Assembly: GCF_032362555.1 (NCBI RefSeq) | Contig: NC_083511.1 | Coordinates: 2,790,001 to 2,854,000 of the forward strand | Length of the DNA stretch: 64,000 bases | Source of the DNA: Amyelois transitella | Lineage: Eukaryota > Arthropoda > Insecta > Lepidoptera > Pyralidae | Direction: 5' to 3' | Part shown: in pieces, positions 21,144-32,226 of the stretch | Position numbering within the stretch: position 1 is the stretch's first letter | How the letters are laid out: every line of letters starts with the position of its first letter | Program-made: the position numbers and the translations under genes | Notes under the pieces: generated by a model | What the model saw: the letters and a program-made list of their open reading frames with translations, nothing else | What the model was told of the DNA's origin: nothing | The model's database searches: none

Positions 21144-24100
21144 TTAAGAAAAATCGTATTCGGATTCCAGTGTATCTGTGGTATTAGACATGATGTCTTC
21201 CAAAGTTGAGACTGGTGATGTTTCGCGACGATTTATACTAATTGGGTTTGATGAATTACAAGCTGTTTGATAGTTAGTTTCATAAGACATTGTAGCTTGT
21301 GGTTGTTGGGCAGTTTGGTTATAGTTAGCGTCGTAAGATGTTGCTGTCTGGTACCCGCTATATGACTGGAATGGTGATTGATGGAAATCTGTTAAAATCT
21401 TTAAAACCCCGCTTTGAAATAGCAAGGTCTGGTGGTCATTTAACTTGTTGAGAGACGGTAAAATGGCTTTAAAAAATGACAGGTGTCGATTTTCAGAAGC
21501 AGCTAAAGTTTCGACGATTTGCTTCTCAAATTCATCGCAACTTGGTTTTCGTTTTAGCGTAGTTTTTCTGTAGGGTTGATATCTTGACCTTGTGTTCGGA
21601 GTTTGAGATTCTTCTTCTATACTATCTTCAGTTAAATTTGGTGCATTTTTTTGTAAAAACATGAGTTGTCTATACAAATGATATTCTTTTATACGTTTAG
21701 CACCAGCTCCAGATTTCTTTGAAAGTTCTACCTTCTTTGTATATTTGAAAAAATTATCCTTAATGTTAGTCCATTTTTTTATGACGTCATTACCTGTAAC
21801 AATCGTTATAAAAATAGAACTGATAATAAAATTGCTTTTATAATGGTCTGTAAAATTTTAAGAAATGTTTCTTTTGCAGATTTTTGGCAACAGGGAATTC
21901 ATTCAGAGATATGGAATTCACAGATTATCGTGGAAAATCTACAATTGGAAAAATTGTACGAGATGTTTGTCGTGCTATATGGGACATTCTTTTAAGTGAA
22001 AGTATACCGAAAATATCCGAAGAGCGAATTGAAAAAATAGCTAAGGATTTTGACGTAAAAACAAATTTCCCGAATTGCATGGGGGCATTGGACGGGAAAC
22101 ACATCCGAATATGTAGTCCTGCCCACAGTGGGTCCCTTTTTTTTAACTATAAAAGTTTTAACTCTATAGTCTTGCTGGCACTGGTGGATTCTAAGTGAGT
22201 CGTGTAGGATCAAAATCGGCTATCTGAGTTATGGCTGAAAAGTGACAATATAAAAAATAAACCCTTTAGGACTGTTTTTCATTTTTACATCAAAATTTTT
22301 GTTTGCAAGACAAAATTATCATTAAAGAATTTACAATTTAACTCAAAGTCTGTATTAAAGTTGAATGTTTAGATACGGCAGGTGTTTATTTTGTGCAGAT
22401 AGCCACATTTGATACTGAACTTTGAAAATAACCGTATTTGAACCTGAGATATAGACAAATAGCCACCTTTGATTCCAAGCCAATGACAAATAGCCATGTT
22501 TGATACTAATAAAAAAAAAGTAAAATAAGGGTTGTCACTAAACAATATCATGAGTAAGTATTATTTTTATTTGACACCACTGGGGTATTGTTAGTGATAT
22601 TGTTACTCAAATAGTGGTTCGGATAACAATATCACTATCAATAAATGTTAACAAACAAGCAGTAAATTATATAATATTTAATTATCAACAAAATTAAAAC
22701 AAGTGAAATTTTAATTCCCAACAAAATTAAGTTTTTTTTTTGTATACATAAAAATGAAATTAGAATTTAATAACATAAAAATGAAATTAGAATTTTCAAC
22801 TGGATAAAATTAACGTAACAACAAAATTAGAAAGAAATGATATTTTAATTTTATACTTTATACTTAAGTTACAGTGAATTAAAATGAAATAGGTAGGTAC
22901 TTAGTTTTTTTTAAACATGAAAATGAAATAATGACTTTCTTAAACTTAATACAAAATTTAATGCAATGTTTTTTAAGTAATAAAATTAGATGGTACCGGT
23001 GACCTTCGTGCATTTTTATCACAGAGCAATGAACTTCGCGCGCGGCCGGACTAGAGACGAAAGTTAGTCAAGGGTCATTATCATTAAATTCCAAAATGCG
23101 ACGTTTGGCTGTCAGCTTAGACTATTCAGATGCATTACTTCTGTAATAATTAGTGTGGGTAAACGGTGACGCCCACTGAGACGTTGCTTTTTAAAGAATT
23201 TGTCGACAAAGGCGCCTCTAGTAGCGCGCGAGCGACACGGTGATTCAATGCTCTATGATTTTTATATACGAAGATCACAGGCATCATCTAATGGTTCTTC
23301 GCAATAATCTTGAATTTGCTCTTCTGGTGAAGCAATAAGAGACTCTTGTGACATAAATAAATTGTCATAAAAGGCCAAAGTTTGTAACTCCTTCCACGTA
23401 GGGCCAAAGTGTTTAACTAGCAACTTATTTACATCTTCCAGTTTATTTTTGTTTACAGGTACACCACTGAGTAAAGTTTGCGGCTCAATCATACTTATTT
23501 TCTTGCCCTTTTGGCATACATTGGCCGCTACTGCAACATCACTTTTATAGAAAAGTTCTCCTCGAACCAGGACACTGCCTGGCTTTTTCGACCGTTTTAA
23601 AATGAACCTTTTGCACTCCTTGAACTTCATAGGCCACGATGTTGTCTGTTTGACGACATTTTTAACGGACTTTCTCCAGTCCTTAACAGGACAATCTTTA
23701 CCGAATTCCACCAAAGTGGCCGTTTCAGTGATTATGTCTTTGATCTCGTTGGGGTGCAATATTACTTCAAGATTTTTCAGTTTTTTCTCAATCACTCCGA
23801 ATACTCTATCTGCTGGCATGTATGAGTGCCCCGTCACTGGAAACACTATTTCTATTTTTTTAATAGTATTGTTTTTTAGCAGCCAACTACAACACGTACC
23901 AACTAAAATACTATTTTTATTTTGGCCTCCGCAGCCGTCAGCAACCAATCGAATAGTGTCGATATTAGTTTTATCTGTTTCGGTTAAACGATGGTAGACT
24001 GCCGATGAAACTAGATTAGAATCCTTATTATGTTCGTTTTCAGTACATACATATGCAAAAATACGTTCTTTTGAAAATGGAAGAGTAGAAGATCCTTCCA

Positions 24101-27100
24101 CCATGGTGAAGTTGTATAAGTATAATTGCCGGCTGTAATACGTGCTCTGATCGGGCAATTTAGGTAGGGGCAGATTTTTTTGGCAATCAAAGGATATTAC
24201 TTTCAATCCATCAGATATTTCACGTAATTTCTCAAAAAATGCTTTTGCTCGCAACGTATGTACTCGTTTTTGAGTTATCAGTTCGTTCTTTTTTTGCGGG
24301 TCACTTTCATTTTTTAACTTCTCTGTTAGTTGTAAACACATTGAACAGACGTCTGTTTTTGGCGATCCAAAACCGATATTGTAAAATTTGTTAAAAATAC
24401 AACGAAAATACGACTTTTTTACCTTAGAATTTGCAAATTCACTGCTCTTATATATTATAAACAGTTTGTTAATATTGAGCTCTGATGGTAAATACTGTCT
24501 CTCTGCGAATTTGCTTTTTCTGCAGTAGTGTGACTCAACACACTTTAATTTTTGAATGAATGCGTGAATAGATTGTTTCTGAGCATAGTATTTATGTTCT
24601 TTGTGGTTCCCACCACGCTTTTCGGTAGGAAACTCGGATGTGTAATAAAATCTATTCATTACATATGCCACTCGGTGTTTCGTTACACCAAATATGGACA
24701 AAAAGAATTTTTTGCAAATCGGTATTTTTTTTCCTTTATCCAAAATGACGTGATATTTTGTGGCAGTTTGTCTTTGTCCTTTAAATCCTTGTCTTTTATA
24801 AGCTGTGCTTTGCACCGAACAATATTTTAAAATAAGTGCGTCTTGCTCTTTTTTTTCACTATGTGCATAAAAGTTGCGGTGCAGTTTCATGATTTGGTCC
24901 ATTGTCAACTTTGCACACTGTAGCGCTTTTGATAAATGGTTACAGACTCGTTCAGGCGCAGATTTAGAAGAATACCTAAAATAGATAAGTAAGTTCTTTA
25001 TCTCGATAAACAATACTTGGTAGATGATGTTTATGATATCCATTTTATTGTTATAGTAAAAATTATAAATTATTTAGCTAAAATTATAAATAGAAATCCA
25101 AATTCTTAATAAATAAAATATTAAATTACAATGAGATTGTGGCACAGCCCTAGTAACAATACTAACCTCATTCTTTTAGCAACATTTCTTTGCCATTTTT
25201 CGGGATTTCTGCGTCGTTTTCGAGAAAACTGATTAGTAACCAACCTAGGATTAGACTCCATTATTTCAATTTCAGTCAATATCTTTAGTAACACAAACTT
25301 AAACTGTAATAAATAAATAAAAATCACTCAACACTATTTGTGCAAAATACTGTGATCCGCCATAATGTCGCGCGGCAAATCGACGGCTGTGATTGGTTGA
25401 CGGATGAAGAAGGCCATGTTTGATTTTGAATCTTTACAGATAGCCGTATTTGAAAATGAACTCGGATTTGACGTGTATTTTGTATGAAAGATATCCATTT
25501 TTGATAGTAAATCAATGTATACGTTAGAAGCATTCAAAATTTTAAATGTTACCATAGTCAAAACTTATTTTTACCAAAATTTACAGATAGCCGCCTTTGA
25601 TTCTATACGACTCAAGTATAGATTTGTATATGTTGATATAGGATCGTATGGAAAGGAATGTGATTCCACCATTTTCCACAATTCAAAACTATACGAATTA
25701 TTATTGCAAAATCGACTTCCCATACCAGCGCCAAAGCCTTTACCGGGGCTCCAAAATTCAGTTCCCTATGTTTTTATCGCTGATGAAGGCCTACCGTTAC
25801 TTAACAATCTAATTCGTCCAGTGGCGTAGCGTGCATTGGCGGGACCCCGTATAAAAAATTGTTTGGGGGCCCTTGTATTGTTTGGGGGTAAAGATTTTTC
25901 ACAAAAGAAAAAAAATATTGTGAAAAGAAATATTTATTTATCATAACATAATTTAACCTTAATTTAAAAATTTAATTTTACAAATAAAAATCAAATTTTA
26001 AATATTCATTCGCCTTGCCTTTTTTTCGGCAAACTGATTTATTAAATCATTTATGGCTGATGATGATTTTAGTTTTTCTAAAGTTTCTACCTCTATGGAC
26101 AATAGTGAGAGGTCTGACAGCCGTTCTTGTCCCATCGAAGTTCTTAAGTAATTTTTTATCAGTTTTAATTTTGAAAAACTTCTTTCTGCAGTTGCGGTTG
26201 TAACTGGAAGGGTCAAGAATAAAAAGCATGCTGTGATTACCTCGGGAAAACTAGATGCAAGACTATTGAATTTTAGTAGCAATAATTCAATGAGTTCTTT
26301 AATGGAATAAATTTTTTGAATTTCAGATTTTAAGCATGTTTTTAGAGCCTTTAATTGGTCACAAAGATTAACTGAGATGTCTTTACTGTATTTAACCGAC
26401 AGTTTTTCGGAAGCGATTAATATCTCTTCGTTCGTTCTCCGGTTGTAATATTTCGAACATACTACTCAGGTCGCAAAGGCTCTGAAATCTTTCTTTAGTT
26501 TGAGAAATTAATATATCTAAACAGCAATAGTATACATTGACTTTGAAATAGGATTCCGGGTCGGAAATTCTCTCATCTTGTGATAACTCATCAAAAAAAC
26601 GCTTCGTTATCTTTCGCCTACTGTTTTTAAAAACAGTTGTTACCCCCCACTCTTTTGCTAAATCTTTGGACTCATTTAGCAAACTATTAAATGAAATCTG
26701 ATTTCTTAATTGGCACAGTCTATTTAAAAGATTACTTAATAAAATACTAGATTTCTGTAAGTCATTATTTTCATGCTGTAGAGCTTTAGAAATAGGATTA
26801 ATAATTTCAAATAGTGAAGAAAAAAATGTAACGAGCACTAAGAAATTATAACTCTCTAAAATATTAATTATATTTTTACATTCTTCACGTTCATCTTTTT
26901 TATTTGAAATTAAATTTAGTTGGTACAAAGTTTTCATGATAAGTAAAAAATTTTTCTTTACCGATAATAAAGCATCGTTCCTAGAAGACCATCTGGTTGG
27001 ACATACCTTTTTAAGGGTAATCAAATATTTTTCAGATGGATCGTCACTTAGCATAGCCCAGCGTTTTATACTATTGCCAAAAAAAGTATATATTTTTTCT

Positions 27101-29742
27101 AAATTATCGAAAAAAGTCGATACTTCACGAACGTGTCTCGCAACTAAGTTTAAAGCGTGCGCAGCACAATGAACATAATCGGCATTTGGAGCATGCTCTT
27201 TTATTAGGGTTTGTAATCCTCCATAAACACCCGACATAACATTTGCTCCATCGTAACCCTGTCCTCTACATTTAGTCAAATCAATTCCATATTCTTTAGT
27301 CAAATTTAAAATGTCAGTTTTCAGACCTGCAGCACTGCAATCGGTTACTGCTATAAATCCTAAAAAGGACTCACAGATTTTTATTTCTTTAGGCAAATTA
27401 TCATCATTTTCTGTAACCGAGATATATCGAAAAACTACAGAAAGTTGGTCAATTTTTGACAAGTCTTGTGTTGTATCCAGAATTATTGTCAGAAATGGAG
27501 CTTTTTTAATTTCTGAGATAATATTGTTCCTAACGGTGGTACCAAGCAAACTAATAATTTCGTTTTGAATCGTAGGGCTTAAATAATTTATTTCGCCTTT
27601 CGGTTTTAGAAGAAGTTCTTTTAAAGTTGCATCATAGTTAGATAGCAAACGTAAAATTGCCATAAAATTTCCAGAATCAGAATCATGCCCTCTCAAAGAT
27701 AGATTACAAGATGCTAAAGTAATTATAACATTAATAATACGATTCAGTACATCTCTCCAGAATGTAATTTTACTATTGATTTCACTTTGCAATAGAGTAT
27801 CGATGGTATTTCCTTGCAACCAATTATTATAAGAGAGTGAGGCATTCATATGCTGCTGTGACTTTTCATGGTCAAGTATAGTTTGCGTAAAATTGCTTCT
27901 AACCGAAACACCGTTAACCCAAGCAGAGGAGTTCGATTTGTTTTGACGATCTGCTAATAACCAACAGAAGTGACAGTACGGTTTGTTTAAAACGTTAGAA
28001 TAACATAACCATGGTCATTGGTCTTACAAGTTTTATGCCTGCCTGATTGAAATATGAATAATAATAGGCCGAAAAAGGTCGGTTACTTTCTGGATCTTTT
28101 GGAATTGGTCCTTGTGGTTTAAATGGACCCAATTTAAAAATTATTTTTCGTTCGCATTCAGATAAATTGTCACCGAAATTTCCTCTATCTGATGAAATTA
28201 TATTACAATCCTCAAATATATCAGAATCGTTGACTTGGTGTTCTTCAATTTCTGGATGGACATCCGATGAAGTATGTGCTTGACTTTCTTCTATTTCCGA
28301 ATGGATATTCGACGCAGAACGTGCTTCAGAAGAATCTAAAAATAAACTTTTTGTGACGGACAGATTGACAGACCGAAATTAAAAGATTTCCTTGTTAATC
28401 ACTACGAACCCCGAATAAATGGGTTGGGTAGTACTTACCTTTCCAATCTAAATCACTCACAGTATCTTGTCTCTGAAAAAATGAAGAAATTTTGGGCACT
28501 TTTTTTATAACCTCTTCCCTTTTCCGTTTACTTTTTCTTTTCTCACCACCGCTGGGATAATCTCTTTTCCTTTCACTCATTTCTTTTACAAATCGCTTCT
28601 AATATTGTTAAACCAGAAGAACAATATTGTTTGTACTGAATTACAATGTAGGTAATGCACAATTACATAAAACGCGTAAATAAACACTGCACTGCACTCC
28701 GTGGTTTAACATCAAATGTAGAGTATGGACGTACACGTACATCGTGATATCGATTTTATTATTGAGGGATTCCCCGCTGAGTTGCAGATGAAGTAAGTAA
28801 AACGGGGAAGTCCCGCAGCCCGCCATAACGATGTAGAGTGTTGCCAACTTTTGAACGCACGCTTAAGGCGGGATGAAAAGTTATTGCTTTATAGAATTTT
28901 GTCATTTGTAAAATAAAATAAATTAGGAAGTTTTTATTTCTTTTTCCTTACACACTTTGGGGCCCCCGTGGCTCGGGGGCCCCGTATAATTGATACGGCA
29001 GATACGGCGGTAGCTACGCCCCTGAATTCGTCCATACCCAGGGAAGCATCTCAGAGAAGAACAAAGGGTTTTCAACTATCGTTTGAGTCGAGCAAGAAGA
29101 TATGTCGAGTGTGCTTTTGGTATTTTCGCAAATAAATGGCGAGTATTTCATCGGCCCTTAAATGTTCAATATAATTTTGCGACCGACATTATCAAAGCAT
29201 GTTGTGTTTTACACAATTTTGTTGTAAGTCGAGATGGAGTTAGAAAATCAGAGGAGTTATATATTGACGACTGTTTTTTGAACCTTCCACAAACAGCAGA
29301 TGACGTTTCCTTAACAAATCCTGTCAATATAAGAGACGAATTTTGTAAATACTTTAATAGTGATGCCGGTGCGCTTAGTTGGCAACTAAGCAAAATATAA
29401 TTAAAGTTGGGTCACGGATCGAACCCACCAAATGTATTGAGTGTGTGTAAATGGCAAGTTCATAATAATACTAAGCATTAATGCATTGATTTCACTTTGA
29501 TGTTTATTGTATTCACTTTATTAAGTTAAAAAGATAAATAAATAGGTAGGTATATACTCACCGAGTTTCGTTTTTTCTTTATTGTCCATGCTGTCTAATG
29601 ATGGAAAAATATTTAGGCAGACATCTTTCCACCCTTCTGTTTTTAAATTTTTATTCTTATAATCCTCCTTTGACTTGTCCCAGAGAACGGGACGTGCTTC
29701 CACTAGTGAAATCAAAAAGTCTAAATCTAAATCGTCCGCCAT
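21144..29742 (-). CDS. MADF-BESS partner gene of H5, intron enlarged by insertions
   Basis: Exon 1 is 29742-29562 (MADDLDLDFLISLVEARPVLWD, first MADF helices), donor GTGAGT. Exon 2 is 21793-21144 after TTACAG: NDVIKKWTNIKDNFFKY completes MADF, SGAGAKRIKEYHLY, a BESS-like motif (HLSFFKAILPSLNKLNDHQTL), and a Gln/Tyr-rich repeat tail. The exons sum to 277 codons and remain open. The intron has grown to 7.8 kb because the DUF7869 and hAT elements landed in the transposase exon inside it. Splicing across it is uncertain. Confidence 0.75.
22375..22515. repeat. left subterminal repeat array of DUF7869 transposon
   Basis: ATAGCCACATTTGATAC, ATAACCGTATTTGAACC, ATAGCCACCTTTGATTCC and ATAGCCATGTTTGATAC recur at roughly 30-40 bp spacing. 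The same motif is in the right end (25410-25613) and the terminal repeat. Probably transposase binding sites. Confidence 0.75.
23262..25261 (-). CDS. DUF7869-family putative transposase, two exons, intact
   Basis: Exon 1 is 25261-25167 (MESNPRLVTNQFSRKRRRNPEK; basic), donor GTTAGT. Exon 2 is 24975-23262 after TATTTTAG. The lengths sum to 602 codons plus stop. Visible features: cysteine/histidine pairs (HYCRKSKFAERQYL; SPKTDVCSMC), candidate catalytic acid in KVISFDCQKNLPLPKL, and the family motif ADGCGGQNKNSI (second acid), followed by HSYMPADRVFGVIEKKL. The D-GGQNKN motif is what I recognise as DUF7869, common in dispersed multi-copy insect proteins. Presumed nuclear integrase-like enzyme; catalytic role inferred from position in an element with TIRs and target duplications. 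Confidence 0.8.
25405..25613. repeat. right subterminal repeat array of DUF7869 transposon
   Basis: GCCATGTTTGATTTTG, ATAGCCGTATTTGAAA, ATATCCATTTTTGATAG and ATAGCCGCCTTTGATTC match the left-end motif in direct orientation on the plus strand. Confidence 0.72.
25819..29024 (-). mobile_element. hAT transposon, degenerate (3,206 bp)
   Basis: The ends CAG(T/G)GGCGTAGC are inverted (25819; ending 29024) and flanked by the 8-bp duplication AATTCGTC (25811-25818 and 29025-29032), the hAT hallmark. Excision restores the H5 frame at LIRP-YPGK. G-rich runs (GGGGGCCCC) lie next to both ends. Confidence 0.93.
25998..28580 (-). pseudogene. hAT transposase with TTF-type zinc finger, frameshifted
   Basis: Exon 1 from ATG 28580 (MSERKRDYPSGGEKRKSKRK, donor GTAAGT). 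An acidic linker then begins after TTTTTAG near 28340. GPFKPQGPIPKD leads to a TTF-type finger (PYCHFCWLLAD, NGVSVRSNF, HEKSQQH), RNase H core (TIILDTTQDLS, CRGQGYDGANVMSG, HCAAHALNLVA) and hAT dimerisation end (PVTTATAERSFSKLKLIKNYLR). Frameshifts occur near 28010 (before the finger) and 26400 (SEKLSVKYSKD in a new frame). Resembles ZMYM/TTF-type hAT proteins. Inactive. Confidence 0.85.
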
Positions 29743-30009
29743 TTTATGCAAAAAAAATTACCACGTGCGCACTATGCAACTGACAACACAATAATGAGCA
29801 CGTCGGTACACGACGCCGTGGCGCGGCACGGCGCCGCGCCATCTGCCGGCGGCGGTGCCGTACGGGCCAGGCCACAACAGTGCGTTGCGGCGTCGCATCG
29901 TAAAAACAACATCGCACAGCTATGCGATGCGATGTCGCAACGCAAAAATTTCATCGGATACGACATCGTACGTAAAGACGCTAACCAACGTTTCAGTTTC
30001 TAGTGAGAC

Positions 30010-32030
30010 ATGGATCGCACTGCGCGTGTTCTACTTCTGCTTGCGTTAAGGCGTATTAAGAAAAAGAAACAGAAAAGAAAGTACTGGGTGCACCCATTAC
30101 TGACAATTATGAATAAAGATGGAAACCACTTCAAAAGGAAATATGAGGCGCTAAAAGTGGACGAGGTTAAATTTTTCGATTACTTTAGGATGAGTGTAGG
30201 AAGTTTTGAAGAGCTTCTTAGTTTGATAAAGCCTCATTTACAAAAGAAATACATATTTAGAAAACCCATCGAACCTCTGGAGATGCTGGGATTAACTATA
30301 AGGTAAGAAAAAAATAAACTATTTATACTATAATCATACTGTTTAATCATTTTCACAATTTAGTGTTATTCAAAACTCGTAATCCGATTGTGTGTCATTC
30401 GTCAAATTTGTTAGTTCCTCATCGAAATTAATTTGTTCTGGCTCATTTACATCATCATTCCTTGGCGTTTGTGGAGACGATTGCATAGGCGCCGGTGATG
30501 TTTCGCATCCGCTTTGGAAGGCACTGCGTTGAATGGATGTTTGGTAGCCACTCTGCATAGACATTTGAGCTGTTTGATAGCCAGTCTGAACAGTTGTTTG
30601 AGATGTTTGATAGTTTGCTTGGACGGATGTTTGTGAAGTTTGATAGTGGCTGGGATAGTATGATGGTTGGTGTAAATCAGTTAATATCTGTAGGACACGA
30701 CTTTGGAAAATTATTGTTTGATTATCATTCAATTTTTCCAATGATGGCAAAATTCCTTTAAAAAAAGATAAATGTCTACTTTCAGGTGTTTTTAAAGCAG
30801 CTATAATATTCTTCTCAAATTCGTCTTCGTCAATTTTTCTTTTACGCGATGCAGGCTGGTAACGTGGCATGACAGGTTGCTGGCTTTGTTGGGTTGAGGT
30901 GCTTGGTCTTATTTCTTCATCGTCAAGACTTGATGTTGTTTTATTTTGAAAATTCTTTTTCAGAAATAGGAGCTGGTCGTATAGATGATATTGTTTAATT
31001 TTTTTGGCCCCAGCTCCGGATTTACATTGCTCGTTTAATTTTTTTTCGTATTTTGTAAAATTATCCTTGATTCCTCTCCATTTTTTTATGACATCGTTAC
31101 CTAAAAAAATATGAAGAATAATGATTTATTTTGTTTTTTTTTTTCAGGTACCTGGCGACGGGAAATACTTTTAAAGATATGCATTTCACATATTATCGTG
31201 GAAAATCTACAATAACAGAAATAGTAAAATTTGTTTGTCGTATTTTATGGAACATTCTTAAAAGGTTGGAATTACCAAAAATTACAACAGAGCTGATGGA
31301 ACAAATTGCTCAAGAGTATGAAAAAAAGACCAACTTTCCTAATTGTATAGGAGCGCTAGATGGAAAACACATTCGTATATTGAGCCCGGATCACAGTGGA
31401 TCCCTATTTTTCAATTATAAAAATTATAATTCCATTGTTCTATTAGCACTTGTTGATACGAATTACAAATTTATATATGTCGATATAGGTGCATATGGTA
31501 AGGAATGTGACTCCACTGTTTTTCAAAATTCAAAACTATACGACTTATTAAAAAAAGGTCAATTATCTATACCTCCGCCAAAACCGTTACCTGGCTTTCA
31601 AAAAGAAATTCCTTTTGTCTTCGTGGCGGATGAAGGATTACCACTGACAAATAATATAATGCGCCCATATTCTGGGAAGTTTTTATCGATAGAAAAACGA
31701 GTTTTTAATTATCGTTTGAGCCGAGCCAGACGATATGTTGAGAGCGCTTTTGGCATTCTCGCAAATAAATGGCGCATATTTCACCGACCCATTAATGTTT
31801 CTTACGATTTCACAATAGACATTATAAAAGCATGCTGTGTATTACACAACTTTGTATTGAATCGAGATGGCGCACAAACGTTTGAAGAAATGATTATTGA
31901 CGATTCTTTGCAAATTTTACACGAAACAACACATGAAAGTAGAACGGAAGCTAACATAATCAGAAACGAATTTTGTAATTATTTTAATAGTAACATTGGA
32001 GCTCTAAGTTGGCAGTTAACGAAAATATAA
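30010..32030 (+). CDS. Harbinger DDE_4 transposase, intact, two exons (H6)
   Basis: Exon 1 is 30010-30302 (MDRTARVLLLLALRRIKKKK, HFKRKYEALKVDE, SFEELLSLIKPHL), donor AG|GTAAGA. Exon 2 is 31148-32030 after TTTTCAG. 391 residues. Triad D169 (GALDGKH), D259 (VADEGLPL), E296 (YVESAFG). The segment YRGKSTITEIVKFVC is the helix-turn-helix-like part before the core. The intron 30303-31147 contains antisense MADF exon 2. No defect seen. Confidence 0.94.
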
Positions 32031-32226
32031 ATGTTTATAAGTACTTACCGATTTTTGATTTTTCAACAGTATTTAACTCCTCAAAATTTGAATATAAACT
32101 TGTACACACTTCCCTCCATGCTTCTGTTTTTAAATTTTTGTCTTTGAATTGTGATATAGTTTTGTCCCAAAGGACGGGACGTTCGTAAATTAAAGATATC
32201 AGGTGGTCGACATCGTACTCCGCCAT
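30370..32226 (-). CDS. MADF-BESS partner protein, intact, two exons (H6)
   Basis: Exon 1 is 32226-32049 (MAEYDVDHLISLIYERPVLW, KTEAWREVCTSLY), donor GTAAGT. Exon 2 is 31100-30370 after TTTTTTTAG: NDVIKKWRGIKDNFTKYEKK finishes the MADF domain, SGAGAKKIKQYHLYDQLLF, KRKIDEDEFE, then BESS (HLSFFKGILPSLEKLNDNQT). The tail repeats a YQTS(Q/M)TSVQ-like unit. 302 residues, exon sum 909 nt, in frame. The intron contains all of transposase exon 2. Same layout as H5 and H2. Confidence 0.9.

Larger units (their letters stand above)
22197..25613 (-). mobile_element. DUF7869-type DNA transposon (Sola-like?), complete
   Basis: Inverted ends GAGTCGT(G/A)TAG(G/A)ATCAAA with GGCTATCTG about 22 bp in. The flanking 4-bp duplication AAGT lies at 22193-22196 and 25614-25617. 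Excision restores the H5 transposase frame (LVDSK-YRFVYVD). Subterminal copies of a GATAGCC(A/G)NNTTTGAT motif lie at both ends. It encodes one spliced transposase-like gene. A 4-bp duplication fits the Sola superfamily, but I assign that only tentatively. 3,417 bp. Confidence 0.82.
20480..29400 (+). pseudogene. H5 transposase, exon 2 cut by two transposons
   Basis: Exon 1 is 20480-20781 (MDRKRRILLLLLLRRRR, YWVNPYLSIMNHDGDH, ends LGLTIR), donor AG|GTAAAA. Exon 2 begins at 21880 and is in three pieces: 21880-22196 (FLATGNSFRDM, D in GALDGKH), 25618-25818 (YVDIGSYGKECDST, D in IADEGLPL) and 29033-29400 (SRARRYVECAFG with E, ends LSWQLSKI). Piece lengths sum to 396 codons including stop, so apart from the insertions the gene is open. 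Close relative of the H6 transposase. Confidence 0.88.
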
